Shown here piece by piece: positions 33,001-44,600 of a stretch of DNA of 64,000 nucleotides. The stretch lies in contig JAODTK010005742.1 in the NCBI GenBank assembly GCA_026419785.1, positions 62,001 to 126,000 on the forward strand. Reading direction: 5' to 3'. Source of the DNA: Sclerodactyla briareus. Its lineage: Eukaryota; Echinodermata; Holothuroidea; Dendrochirotida; Sclerodactylidae. Both the position numbers and the translations under genes were made by a program. The notes below the pieces were generated by a model, which made no database searches, had not been told where the DNA came from, and saw only the letters and a list, made by a program, of their open reading frames with translations. The first letter of the stretch is position 1; the number at the start of each line of letters is the position of its first letter.

Positions 33001-34149
33001 ACCCAGCTGATGTCATTTAAGATCTAATCACACATGCAACATGGGGCGTCAAACGGTGGGGTCGGGGGAGGGGGACATGTTCCCCACACTTTCAAAGTGG
33101 GGGGATATCAGATGTTTGTCCACACCACCTTTTCCGGACGTAATAAAAAATAATAGGCACATGCCCCGTTTTGTATCACTCTAAATGGATTCAATTTTGT
33201 CTAATCAAAGCAAGAATCGCGTTGGAAATTGTCTAAGTCCACTAATTCCAGGTGCGGACCCCACAGGTGAAGATCTGAGACCGACTAGGGCCGAGTGGAA
33301 GGATTACCCATGTTTCAAACCGGAGTTCTTGAATTTTAAATCGATTAGCCAAATTGCATAATTTAGACAAGTGTTTCGCGCGCAATGGCGTTTCTCTTCC
33401 AGGCGTGTAGGCTAATATGGCGAGGTAATGACTCGAATCTTTGTTCAGTCGCTTAATTCAGAAGCCTTGGGGGAGACTGCCCACCCAAAAAAAAAAATAT
33501 GAGATGAAAAATCGGGCGAAAATTCGTGGAAAAAATGGGGGAGAAAAAGCAAAGTGAAAAAAATGCCTGAAATTTTTGTAGGACTTTTCGATTATAAATT
33601 AAAATGCCCGGAAAGCATGCAATTTTTTCGCGCTTCGCCGCGGCTCGGTAGTTTTCAAGACTTGATTGTTGAAAACGCGAGTACAAATTTCTGCTTCCAA
33701 ATGGAGGGTCCCGTACTTAGCCTAGGCTTTTTCCCTTCGATCCACCAGAGACCCGATTCGGTAGACCCCTGATCCCACGCAAACAAAGTAAGTAGAAAAG
33801 GTAAATAAAAAAGTAAATGTGTGAACTCAGTAGATCATCTTAGTATGCCAATGGACAGCTTTTGCCTGTCTTTTAATCAAATCAACATGTAGATGGGTGC
33901 ATATTGAGCATGGCAAGTTGCCGTTTCCGTCGATTATGGAGGGTATGGAAATCTGAAATTTTCTTTGTACGCTTCGCGTCAACCGATGGAGGCGCTCCGG
34001 TTAGATGGTTCTGTGCATCGATATGTCCCCCCCAACACTTTTCAAAACGGTCCTACGCCACGCTATGCAAACAAAAAATGTAAACTCAGGCCTAGCAGGG
34101 GCATGCTTAAAGTTTCAACCTGACCGCATTTACGGTTTAGAAGTTCATG
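33001..34149. other. Unannotated, with TE-like ends
   Basis: No gene. G-runs and C-runs at 33,063-33,110 and a segment TACGCTTCGCGTCAACCGAT followed by GGAGGCGCTCCG at about 33,968-34,000 resemble the inner terminal region of H2 (compare 39,225-39,255), so a fragment of the H2 family may be present. Confidence 0.35.
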
Positions 34150-34285
34150 AGTGAATGTGAATAACAGAACGGGTGAACGGATGGACGAACGAACGAATGA
34201 ACTAAGAACACAACGAAACGAGACGAACGGACGGACGAAGAGACATGCTGACGTAGAGCTGCTCATCGCAGCATAAAAACACACA
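34150..34285 (+). repeat. GAAC-rich short interspersed repeat, copy 2
   Basis: GAACGAACGAATGAAC and GACGAACGGACGGACGAA runs are followed by GACGTAGAGCTGCTCATCGC and AGCATAAAAAC, the same order as the copy at 10,375-10,500. The GCTGC/GCAGC mini-hairpin is conserved in both. Confidence 0.55.
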
Positions 34286-36757
34286 AGGACGTGGACGCTA
34301 ATCAGAATAACAATGAGTAAAATTGAGCCGAAAACATATCTATATAGGCCTATACCTGTAAACACGAAAGCCAAATGTTGAAACGTTTCTTTGCACGTAA
34401 ATAGCTAGAAATAGGCATTTATGCATATGACATCACCATAACATGCCCAACCCCCCTTCCTTCGGGAGCAAGTATAGAAGACGATGAGTGGATATAAAGT
34501 AAACTATCTGGGGGGAATTTTATAGTAGATGATAATTAACGCGAAACTTACTCTTGTTGGACTTGTAGCAGTCTACTTTCTCCGAGAATCTCCAGTTATA
34601 ACATAGCTCATAGCCCAAAAATGTGGATATTTTGTTTGCTCGATACAAACGCGGCGTGCATGCAGCAGTGATCGAAAATCCGTATTACTAAATACGTGAG
34701 GCTTATCTTAAGTGGACACATAACCATGGTGTTGACTGTTCAGTATTGTTTTTCTGCTCAGACCCACTGCATGCACTGATGCAGGGGCAGAGACAAGACG
34801 CTACACGAAATCTCACGAGGGTTGTGAACTATTGGGCTGAATGACTTTTAGGGACATTTGCGATAGTGTTTCTATGTCAATATTTTTTTGTTCGCTCGGC
34901 CAGCGGTTATAAGGGGGTGGCGTGGTCGGTATAGAGAGTAGATTGCTGATCCGGTCCTTCCGTATCCTGCCTTATAATCACCGGCAACCACGAACGCATT
35001 GCCTATAACCAAACTACGAGTCGACTTCTTGCATTCGAGGACTGATGTTTGGGTCGAGTCAGAAGACACCAAGGTTGACACCACCTAGACCACTTTACCC
35101 AATATCGTCACCAAATCGATCATTACTCTCGACGACGATATACCACCCCACCCTTCATCCCAACCAGGTAACGTGGACGCGCCCCATCCGTGAACTTAGA
35201 CTCCTGTCTGTGGACAGATTTATGTTTTGAAGTGGGCGAGGCCACATTCATCCCATTGATGTCAAAGTATTCCATTACACTTGGTATGAGGGAGAAAGCA
35301 GCGACGCCACCTAGATCATGGTAGCGCTGTCGGTGAGGAACCAGGCAGGACTCCCAGCGCGATGTAGCTCATGGTTGGCGCAGATTCGCAGCTACCTCGG
35401 GGGTGGGAAGGGTGTGAAGGCCACGGCATGGTCGCTGTATACGGAGAGCTGATGATTGGGAGCGCGCTGGTGACGCAGCTATATGTGCATGCAGGCATTG
35501 GTTCCATCAGCGAGTGAGTAATTGGTGCCTCTGATTCTATTCTGGGCAGTGTTACATTTCCGTAACCTCCCTTTTTCTGTTGCCATGGCAAGCTCTCTTC
35601 CCCTGCCATTCCTCGAAACTGTACATATAGGATAAGATAGCAATAGCATGATGTAATACATTAAGGTATAGATACGTAGGCTGACCATCAGTGCCATTCG
35701 CCTAGGGCAGATATAGCTAGGGCATCATGTGTTTTATGTTCTTATATTCATTTTTTGTGGGTGCAGAAGTGGATAATGGCGCAACACGTGAATTAGGCTA
35801 GGTCCATTGCTGAGTATGCGGGTCGGTACGCATGTGGACAATCGCAAATTGACGTAGCTGTGATAAGGCCAGTTCGAATATGTACCTATTTTTTGCAAAG
35901 AGATATTGGTTCACAGAGGAGGCGAACACTTATAAAATGGAAAGCGAACCAACACTGCACTAGTTGACGTAATAGGCTAAAATAGGCCACTTGTTGCCAA
36001 AAATTGCCAATGTGGTAAAGAAATGCGTAGCACTGCAGATATTTTATGGACATAACTTCTGAACAAAAGCACAATCAAACGACATATGCAGGGCTGCCCT
36101 GATATTATGTTCCTTTCCGCATGAACTATATGTTGTGTTCTTCTTCTGAAGCAAACGTTCGTTTTCGTAAATATTAGAGTTTTCAACATCATCCCGGACG
36201 CTACGCCAAAAAGGGATCCGGCCTTAGGCTGTAATAGGGGTTTTGTGGGTGTAATAGAGCGTCCCAGGCTTATGTTGGAGCTCTGTGGGTCCAATTCGGT
36301 AGGCAGATAGATACCTCTGTTAGCAGTAGCTGACCTCGGGAAAAAGCACATTCCACTATCTTATCGCCATCCCAGGCCACCGGAGGGAGGATGGATTCAA
36401 AATTATACACACAGGAACCACCTATTGGTGCAGTTTAATGACCGCTCAAGTCGATATTTGGTCTCGACGACACAACTCTAACTATAGAGCATTTGTGAAC
36501 CTCATTTGGAAAAGCACATTAAATCATGCATTGATTACAAAATGAACGTACCTGTTGTTCAGCTACCAACTCGGTTTCACTTAACAAGTGGGGTATTTTC
36601 AATGACAGGTACCAGGCAGTGTAACGCCTACTAAGAAGCAGCCATCACGTTAGACCCGTGATGAGCGAGGGAGCGAAGGCTAATTAGCAACCTGGGAGTT
36701 TTTTTGTGCACGAAGGTAATTGTGAAAAGTAGTGTGGTGCATCGCATGATTTACATG
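34286..36757. other. No gene recognised (2.4 kb)
   Basis: Short frames on both strands, the longest 124 codons on the minus strand at 35,977-36,351, which has no motif and ordinary composition. I found no LINE motifs, terminal repeats or convincing exons. Confidence 0.35.
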
Positions 36758-36806
<49 letters not shown>

Positions 36807-36909
36807 GAAAACAAAAAAAAAATAAAAAAAAAAAAAAAAAAACAAAAAAAACTCAAAAAAAAAAAAAAAAGAAGAAATTAAAAAAAAAAAAAAGTAAAAA
36901 AAAAAAAGA
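36758..36909 (+). repeat. Long A-rich tract
   Basis: About 150 bp, nearly all A with sparse C, G and T. It could be the over-extended poly(A) tail of a retroposon on the plus strand, but no recognisable body precedes it within 200 bp. Length is probably uncertain in the assembly. Confidence 0.9.
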
Positions 36910-37079
36910 CATAGGAAACAAACAACACAACAGCCTCGGTTACCTCTCCAGTCTGCGTACCGCTCACCAGCATGTACACTGAAAAACTCGCGTTCATGAA
37001 AAAGTTACGAGAGCGACAGTATGTTTCCGAGATTGACACCAAAGAGCGGTCGATGTAGTATTACTTGACATGGTGCAGC

Positions 37080-37848
37080 GTTTGCTAGAGAGGACCAGCC
37101 TTGTTGATCAATTCGCCTCAAAAACAAATACGCACAGTTTGATATGGCCCTCAGTGGTTCATCCCATACTTACAAATGGGTAGGTGCTTCGCGCGAGAAA
37201 GAAGCATAAACGGTACGCTGTTGATCCCGATCATCGACACTAAAATATTGGGTTCCCCAAGGCTCGGTGTTACGACCACTCCTATTTTCCGTCTATTGTA
37301 GCCCCATTGGTGAATTTAGCGTCAAGTCATCATATAACACTACCACATGTATCGATGACTGCAGCTCTCGCTTCGTTCGATCCACCCCCCCCCCCCGCCC
37401 CATCTGGTTCTATTTTCAAGTTCTTATGCTCGGTGACTCACTGACATCGAGAATGGCTTTCCAGAATACCGTACCTTAAACTAAAGAATCAAAGACTGAA
37501 TTCTTCATTGCAGCATTCTAACTACACTCTTAGGAGACTCGACCTACCCAACATCACGCTTCAGGTCAGTAAAACATATCAATGTGTCACACACCACGGA
37601 ATCTGGATGCACTTTGATTTGCCAACATGTCGCTCACGTTCAACTTAGATGCTGGTCGAAAATCTGTTTTGTACCACACCAAAAACCTGTGGTGTATCCA
37701 ACACTTCATCACAACATCCTCACGTCACACTGCGGTCAGAGCGTTAATCACTTCCCGTTTAGATATTTAATGGTCTATTTACACGACTTCATGAAAGATA
37801 ATGACCGACTACAGGTCTTCAAAATGGAGTGCCGGCTGGGGCTGGTGT
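37080..37848 (+). mobile_element. CR1/L2-like LINE, 5' part (split by H2 copy 2)
   Basis: The plus strand gives, with frame changes, ALQWFIPYL (about 37,140-37,175), WVPQGSVLRPLLFSVYCSPI (37,248-37,310), a DD-containing block at about 37,350, an LKLN(E)SKTEFFIA block (37,475-37,510), LDLPNITLQV (about 37,540), VRALITSRLD (about 37,735-37,765) and HDFMKDNDRLQVFKMECRLG (37,785-37,845). This is the standard order of a CR1/L2 reverse transcriptase. It is frameshifted throughout. The frame breaks off at 37,848 in the Q-N-A-A-A-R-L motif and resumes at 39,340. Confidence 0.9.
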
Positions 37849-39339
37849 CATAGGCGGCGCAAGCGGGGGGGGGGGGGGGGTCGGGGGGGGGACGCGTCCA
37901 CCCCCCAAAAAAAATATCAGAGTGGGGGGGGGGTCGGTCCCCCCTGAAATTTTGACCAACATGGAAATTGAAAATTAACCCCAACATCGACAATTAAACT
38001 ATTTAATATCGATCTGCGAACATGATGGAAATATAATACAATAGATGATTATAACAGCCTAAATAAAGTGAAACTAAATCCTTCTAAGTTCAAACAAATT
38101 GTTTGCCGTACGAAACCCGGCCGCCTGGTCTGCGATATTCGCAGCTTGTAGCGAAATCTTTAATCGAATGGGAACTTTTACCTCACGCCGTAGAGAAATG
38201 TGAAAAACTAGAACAGAAGGAAACACGAGTCAGCATTTTTGACCAAGTACAGGAGGATGAAGACTGGACAGTAATGCCTAGTCTCTGACTAGGTCTCTAG
38301 AATATTCAAGTTGGACAATAATCACCGCCGTATCCACGGTACAAGTCCACAAACTAGGAAACAACAGTGGGACATTGATACACAAAAAAAATAGTACTTA
38401 GAATTTAAACTAGAAAAGGGATGCTTGCATTATTTGTTCCGCTTATGAGGAACATAAAGAAATACCCCAAATGACAAGTCTGTGGAATGACTTTAATCAT
38501 GACTATCTTCCAGTAATGGCGTTAAGGTTGTAGTACGTTTTCATAGTTAAAAATAAGACACCAAACAGCATGAGTTATGTGTGTTATCGATACTGGATTG
38601 TGATACTGCGAAAATTGATATAAATTTGCTTACCAATATTCGTGCACGATTACAAACCAATATCATATTTTTTAAACCTTGATTCCTGTTTGTTACAACA
38701 TTCATTAGCACAAAAGTGGAAAAAAGGTCTTAAGCAGTGACAAAGACACCATTGTGGTGTGGTCTTCTAAACGTACGTAATAATTTTGTCAACTTTAGCC
38801 TGTCAAGCTATTGTAAAATGCGAGGAAACAAAGTGTTAAAACATGTTAATCTGTCGGTTGGTTCGTCCCACCTACGGGAGTCGACCAAACCGGAGGCCAA
38901 CTGGGGCGGGATAAAGGCGGATACACAGGAGGTGAGCATCACTAATTACTCAGTCTCGATCCTGCAATGGAAATTCACTCGTACTGACGAAGAAGTGTTC
39001 GTGACATCCTTTCCATGGTGGGCTCCCCCTCACCGGGAATTTGCTGTCTACAAAAATTGATATGCACAATTATCATTATTCATAGTATACAAAAAAAGCC
39101 ATTTTATAATAACTACCATTTTGAAGACCATGACCCCAAGTTTTAACTGGTAATATAGCTCACCAGCGTCAGGAAGGGTCGCATTTCCGGCCATTGGGAG
39201 TTTTAAACCTAAAATTGTCTTACACGATCCGCGCAACCAATGGTGGCGCTCCGCTCAGGCCCCCCGATAGTACACAAACATAATTCTCAAACAGTTTGGT
39301 TCTGGTCCCCCCCTAAATTGTAGGCTTCCGCCGACACTG
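37849..39339 (-). mobile_element. hAT-like element family H2, copy 2 (inside a LINE)
   Basis: The minus-strand end reads CAGTGTCGGCGGAAGCCTAC and the other end CATAGGCGGCGCAAGC followed by long G-runs. These are imperfect terminal inverted repeats of the hAT CAGTGGCGGC type. The element splits a CR1/L2-like LINE at RLGLV / TVGVNRR. TGGTGT outside both ends (37,843-37,848 and 39,341-39,346) is the visible part of an eroded target duplication. The internal sequence is the reverse complement of copy 1 without its LINE. A 61-codon plus frame (38,103-38,288) is the only notable reading and matches no transposase that I know. Confidence 0.85.
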
Positions 39340-39565
39340 TTGGTGTGAACCGAAGAGCTGACGCTCAACCACTCCTCCTGTCTCGCCACTGGCTCAACAT
39401 CAGAAAACGAATACTCAAGCAGTTACTTTATGTTGTCAAAGCCTCATAGTTTGGCTACGGTACAACTGATCAGCTAAACTCTACGTCACTCTCTGATTTG
39501 CTTTAAGATCTGCTACAGGACAAACACCGTCTGCTCCATTCATCGCTTTCACACACCAGCGGTTA
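39340..39565 (+). mobile_element. CR1/L2-like LINE, 3' part after H2 copy 2
   Basis: The plus frame TVGVNRRADAQPLLLSRHWL continues NIRKRILKQLLYVVKAS, the L-H-W-L-P-(V)-R-x-R-I-x-(F)-K-x-L-L motif that directly follows the interrupted QNAAARL motif in intact elements. A degraded SDLL block follows before the ATT microsatellite. The join across H2 copy 2 is therefore continuous at protein level. Confidence 0.8.
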
Positions 39566-39645
39566 TATTATTATTATTATTATTATTTATTATATTATAT
39601 TATATATGAGTATTATTATATTATTATATTATTATTATTCCAGAT
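39566..39645 (+). repeat. ATT microsatellite
   Basis: (ATT)n with interruptions, about 75 bp, at the degraded 3' side of the LINE, as at 26,829-26,893. Confidence 0.9.
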
Positions 39646-40535
39646 CCGTCTATCATAATAAATATATTTTCAGATCTCTAAGGTCATCTTCAAAGCAGCT
39701 GAATCAGGCCGCTCATCCATCAAGTTCTATGGTGGATCCCACTTCGCTCTGCTGCTCCACGGGGAACCCTTCCTGAATAAATGTCACAAAGGTGACTACA
39801 AAACAAATAATACAAGAACCGCGTAGCTGTATAGGATTCTTTTTCAGTGAGCGGGTCGGGTGGTGGTGGGGGGGCTGGACTAGTCTATAGGGTCTGGTTT
39901 GACCTATTTTAAGGAACTGATGCAGTGGCGCGGTGATGGTATTTAGTAGAGGCTCAGTGTACTGGAATGGTGGGTTGTATACATTCAATTGAAATTACCC
40001 AAAACTCAAAAGTGATGCCTGATATGATTGATGAACGTCAATGTAGCCATGTAGGAGTGAAATTTCAGTTGGCTTCACACTGCTCGCTATTCTAACATTC
40101 CCGCACCGAAATTAGGTTTCACTTGCACTACTCGGGTTATGAGTCGATCTCAACTGAATTAGGCCTATGCACTGACCCGGAGGCCTGTGATGATGGGTTT
40201 TACCTACGTGGTTTCCTTAGCCACCTACTGTTACTGTCTTGAATATATGGGCAGGAGCGGTGACCGATCTCAGAAGTATGATTACCCTATGAATAAGATA
40301 GCCAAGTTGGTTATAAAGTTTTCAGAAATAGCGCGCTCGTAAACTGTGTACGAGTCTAACGAGTAAGGCACGGAAAATGTAAAGTTGTGTAATGCACAAA
40401 CACGCAGACAAGAAAAATCGTTGGGTCAAGGCACATAGTCACACTGAGTATAACGTATTAACACAATCTGGCGGTCCGCGGTCGATGGACGCAGAATAAA
40501 GGATTCAAAAAGAGCAAAAAGGTTAAGCCGTGCTT
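39646..40535. other. No gene recognised
   Basis: Short frames. A G-run occurs at 39,866-39,874. No exon or terminal repeat is supported. Confidence 0.35.
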
Positions 40536-41310
40536 CCAGGCACGCGGGCGGCGGGCGGGCGGGCGGGGCGGGCGGGCGTTGGAAGAACGCGTTCCATGCA
40601 CGCGGGCCGTCAGGCGGGCAGGGCGGGGAGGGCGTTTTCTCGAGCACGCACCTCTCACCTTTTTTGTGTATATGCGCTATTATAAGAACCGATGTAGCCA
40701 ACTGGATATTAATATTTTATTATTATTATTGTTATTAGTGGTTTATATTATTATTGTGTTGTTGTTCGTTGCATGTCAGTGTCGTTGGGGATTGTGTTAT
40801 TGTGTCGTCGTTGTGTCGTGTTGTCGTTGTCTCGTTGTGTGTTGTTGTGTGTGGTTGCTTGTTTCAAAACGGACGAATAAGTGTTTAAACCTCAAAACGG
40901 TGTTCATTTCTTGAAAAACCATTAGTTCGGAATGTCAACGAATCACGGCCCACAATTAAAAAGTCACAATGGACAGGTTTTGGAGATTTAATGAGCAAAT
41001 ACTTGACCTATCAATCCGGTTTCAAAATGTAAATATGTGTTCAAATAGGTGTCTGGCAGTGAATATAGACACAATCTGTCATATTAAAAAATCTAATCCC
41101 TAGTGTTGAAAAGTTATGAATTGGTGTTTAGAACATTATTTGAACCTAAAACTGCCCTCTACTCTCCATTATCGGTTCAAGCCGGTAAGATTGCAGGGAA
41201 TCCCCGGGAATTGATTGCGAAATACCAAGCGGAACACGCGGGCGGCGGGAAACTCGCCTACATGACCGATTCGAGAATTGCCCGCCCGCCCGCCCGCCCG
41301 CGTGCAGGAA
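40536..41310. repeat. GC-rich CACGCGGGCGG modules in opposite orientations
   Basis: CACGCGGGCGGCGGGCGGGC begins at about 40,541. Related forms lie at about 40,598 and 41,236, and the reverse complement (GCCCGCCCGCCCGCGTGCA) at 41,285-41,306. Between them is ATT/GTT-type microsatellite sequence (40,705-40,850) and AT-rich DNA. The opposed ends suggest an element with GC-rich inverted termini, and the G-runs could form quadruplexes. No target duplication was found. Confidence 0.5.
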
Positions 41311-41514
41311 AGGACTTTCTTTTAATGTACGTTCCGACCATATGAACGCTTTCCACCGATATGGCAGGCGGATTGGATGAAGGATATCCGAAGGGCAGAC
41401 GGAATATTTGTTGAGGGGGGGAGGGGGGGGGGTGGTTGGGGGGTAGTAGAAAGACCTAGGCCATATGAATTTCAATTGGGTGGGGGCTCCCCCTTCAATC
41501 TTCCCAAAAATTGC

Positions 41515-41690
41515 GGTTGGCATATTAGAGCAGGTTGGTTGCGCATATACATACTCCAGCCACTCTTCATTCCCAGGAAAGAAATAATTCGCATTTCCAA
41601 TCGTCCTTATAATGCGAAGTGCGCACTGAATATTGGCCTTTCCCCTGCCAATCGAATCGAGGGCAATAAGTTTAGTAAGTCTAATCTCAC
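41515..41690 (+). mobile_element. Possible LINE fragment (RT C-terminal block)
   Basis: The plus frame gives LQPLFIPRKEIIRISNRPYN, similar to the L-x-x-L-x-x-L-Q-K-K-A-x-R-I-I motif that follows the WG block in CR1/Jockey-like elements. It is only about 55 codons and lies between G-runs and C-runs, so this is a moderate call. Confidence 0.45.
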
Positions 41691-44600
41691 TTTTAAAAAG
41701 GACTGCCAAATCCCCCCCCCTCCTTCACTCTCAGAAAAATGTTTCAGGTGGGCTCAGATGCCGTTGATGCACTATGGCACTCCTAAAACACTCACTTTGG
41801 TTCAGAAATAATTTTTGTATTTTTCACGTCCTAGATGCGACGTGCTACTCAGGATGATCTCTTGATTTTTTTCTTGCCAAATTGTACCGAGTTCCATATG
41901 CGCAGTAGTAAGTAAGTAGCTCTTCTTGGGAGTGTGTGATTCGTACCTAACAGTGGCCGCAACATCGGAACGGGACTATTCATATTAGGGACCGATAAAA
42001 TTTTTGCACGGAAAAGACTGGTACCGCGCGCGAAATGTTGATGCTTTTCGTGCATTTTATCATAAATGTTGGCCAGTCAACAGAGGATTCGAAGATCAGG
42101 CCATGCGTGTTTTCAATTTTGCCTTTTCGCTGCCCAAATGTTTCACGAATGGTTGTCATTTTTTGCCCCGAATTTCTCATCTCAGACAATATGTGTACAG
42201 CACAGTTGAACCCCCCCCCCCCACCGTCGTAAAAATAATTTCTGCATTTTCAACTTCCTTTTGCAATTTGTGCTTCTGAATCGTGTGATGTTCTTCTGCA
42301 ATGTGCTGCGCACATGGGCAGTGAGTGACCATTCGTTTATTCAAGTAGTCGAAATTCACTTTTCCAGGGAACGCAAGATCATCCAGTCAGTCCATTCTAT
42401 ATGACCCAGGGGTCTTAGATTTTTTGCCACGTTCTTGTTCCTTCGACCGGTAATCTTGGAAAAAGATCGTCCGAAAATTCATAAGGTTTCATTAAGTTCA
42501 CAGATGACGGGACCGGTAGTAAAATACCTAAGGATTTATAGCGGCGAAGCGGGCTAAAACTGTTTGCACAATTTTGTTACATTTGATTTAAAAAAATTAC
42601 TTCGTTCATCTTTTCATGAATTTCGAATTGTCGGTTGTACATTCATCAATTCCTGTCTAGATATTCTCTATCTCAATTTTTTTCTTATATCATCCGCCTG
42701 TCTCATTTTGGACCATGGTGACTGCTTTTGTTCGAATTGGGAGTTCTAAATGGGAGGGCGTGCTTCCTCCTCGTATGACCACTCTTCATCTGACTAACCA
42801 GGACGCGAATTTGTCTATTTTAGGTCCCAATGCAGAATTATAAAAATTGCACTAGCTCTGTTTTTTTGTAAGAAGATGATTGAGGGTTACATTTGCAAGA
42901 TTTTTACACAGAGCTACTTCCGCCTTGGTTTATGAATTCATTCCTACCCAAGTCCTAATCATAACAAGCACAACAGTCGATTGCTCTACAATCCCGACAG
43001 CCAACACGGAGCGGTCGTTTAAATAGTGTGTTTAATTGACGAAAAAAAAGTCTTATTATGGCGAAATTTGTGCACATTCACATTTCACACTCGGAGGAGT
43101 GGGGGTGGGGGGGGGGTGATGGTACCGTCCGCCCCCCATATTATCACTGGGGGGGGGATCGCCACCCCTATTCCTACGGTCCTACGCCCTTGTTTCCGAA
43201 CCGCGTCTGATGAATTGTTTCAGGACACAGAACACGAAGTAGTAAGTTGGTGGAATATAAAAGAAACTCTTCTTTAGAATTCGGACTTTGATTGGCAAAC
43301 TTTTTGAGCAGTTTTTATATACGTCAAGTAATAACGATGATGTATACACCACGAATCTGTAGGATCATGCAGTTCCCGGACGGCTAGAATGACCCACCTA
43401 ATTGATTCGGCGCATTGCCAAATGTTATGTTGGGGTATTACAACTCTATTCTTCAAGATTGGGAAGGTGAGTGAAAAGTCTGTTCAATGGAGTAGGCAGG
43501 GATTTAGTCGAAACCACCCCGGTCCTCGTCTTGATTATTCCTTCGAATAACTGGTCTCGGTCTCGAATTTTCAGACTCAGATACCGCCATACCTACAGGA
43601 TAGACAAAAAAGTAGGCTGGTCTCGTGCTATCCGGTCTCGGAATACATCCCTGGGAGTTGGCTATAACTAAAGGTAAATCATTCAAAGATAATGCCATCA
43701 ATCAAAAATCATATGTTTTTTGATTGAGTCGTTATGATTTCAGTTTTTGAACTTATTGAAGAATACATATATTCTTCAGTAAACGTGGACAAAACTCGAT
43801 TTCATAATTGACAACGTGAATAAGCCACATCGGGGCAGAAACATTTCGTAAAAATGTTAAGGAGATTTTTGCACTAAACCGGCATTCGATGAAAACTTGG
43901 GCGTTTTAAGACCTTAATTGGCCCATTATCTTGCCTATTTCGAATGCCTTCAATGCCCGCGCCTAAAGGGAGCTATCACAAAACCCAGAGGCATGTCATG
44001 CGACTTCATGTGTCCCTCATACTGCAAAACGTGGGGACATTTGATTTGCGTCCCCCACCCCACGAAATTGTCGGAGGGGGTCCCCCCCTCCCCCAGGATT
44101 TGACGCCACGAAGTGTGCTAACCTTGACCACTATTGCAGGCTCATCAGACTAACTCGGCGTGCAATATAACTATGATATTTCCTGCTGAAGTTCCCTGGG
44201 TAGGGCGCTATTGTACTGGATCCACTCGGAAGCACATTTTGCGGTACGGTACGGGTTTTGAAGAGCCATCATCCATTCAAATACGAATTAAGCGCACCAA
44301 ACTTCTACTATTACTTTACGGTACTTACGGTCTAAAAAATAAACTAGGCCTAATATTTCTTCTTTGAGATTGAGCATACGGGTAATGGAACATAATCACA
44401 ACCCAGGTATGCTTTCCTGTCTTGTTAATAGCCTGTATCCCCATCCCATGAAGTTTCCCTCATGTCAAGACAAGAGGTCATGTTGTTTTTGTTCTTGCGG
44501 ATCGGGGCCTAACGCTAAATCCGGCAGGGTGTTTCAGACGGCCGTCGTACCATGCATGATTTTATAATTAATATGAATATGATATTTTGTTAGAAAAGTC

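Noticed and set aside
36704..36982. Poly-lysine open frame
   Set aside because: Direct translation of the A-rich tract.
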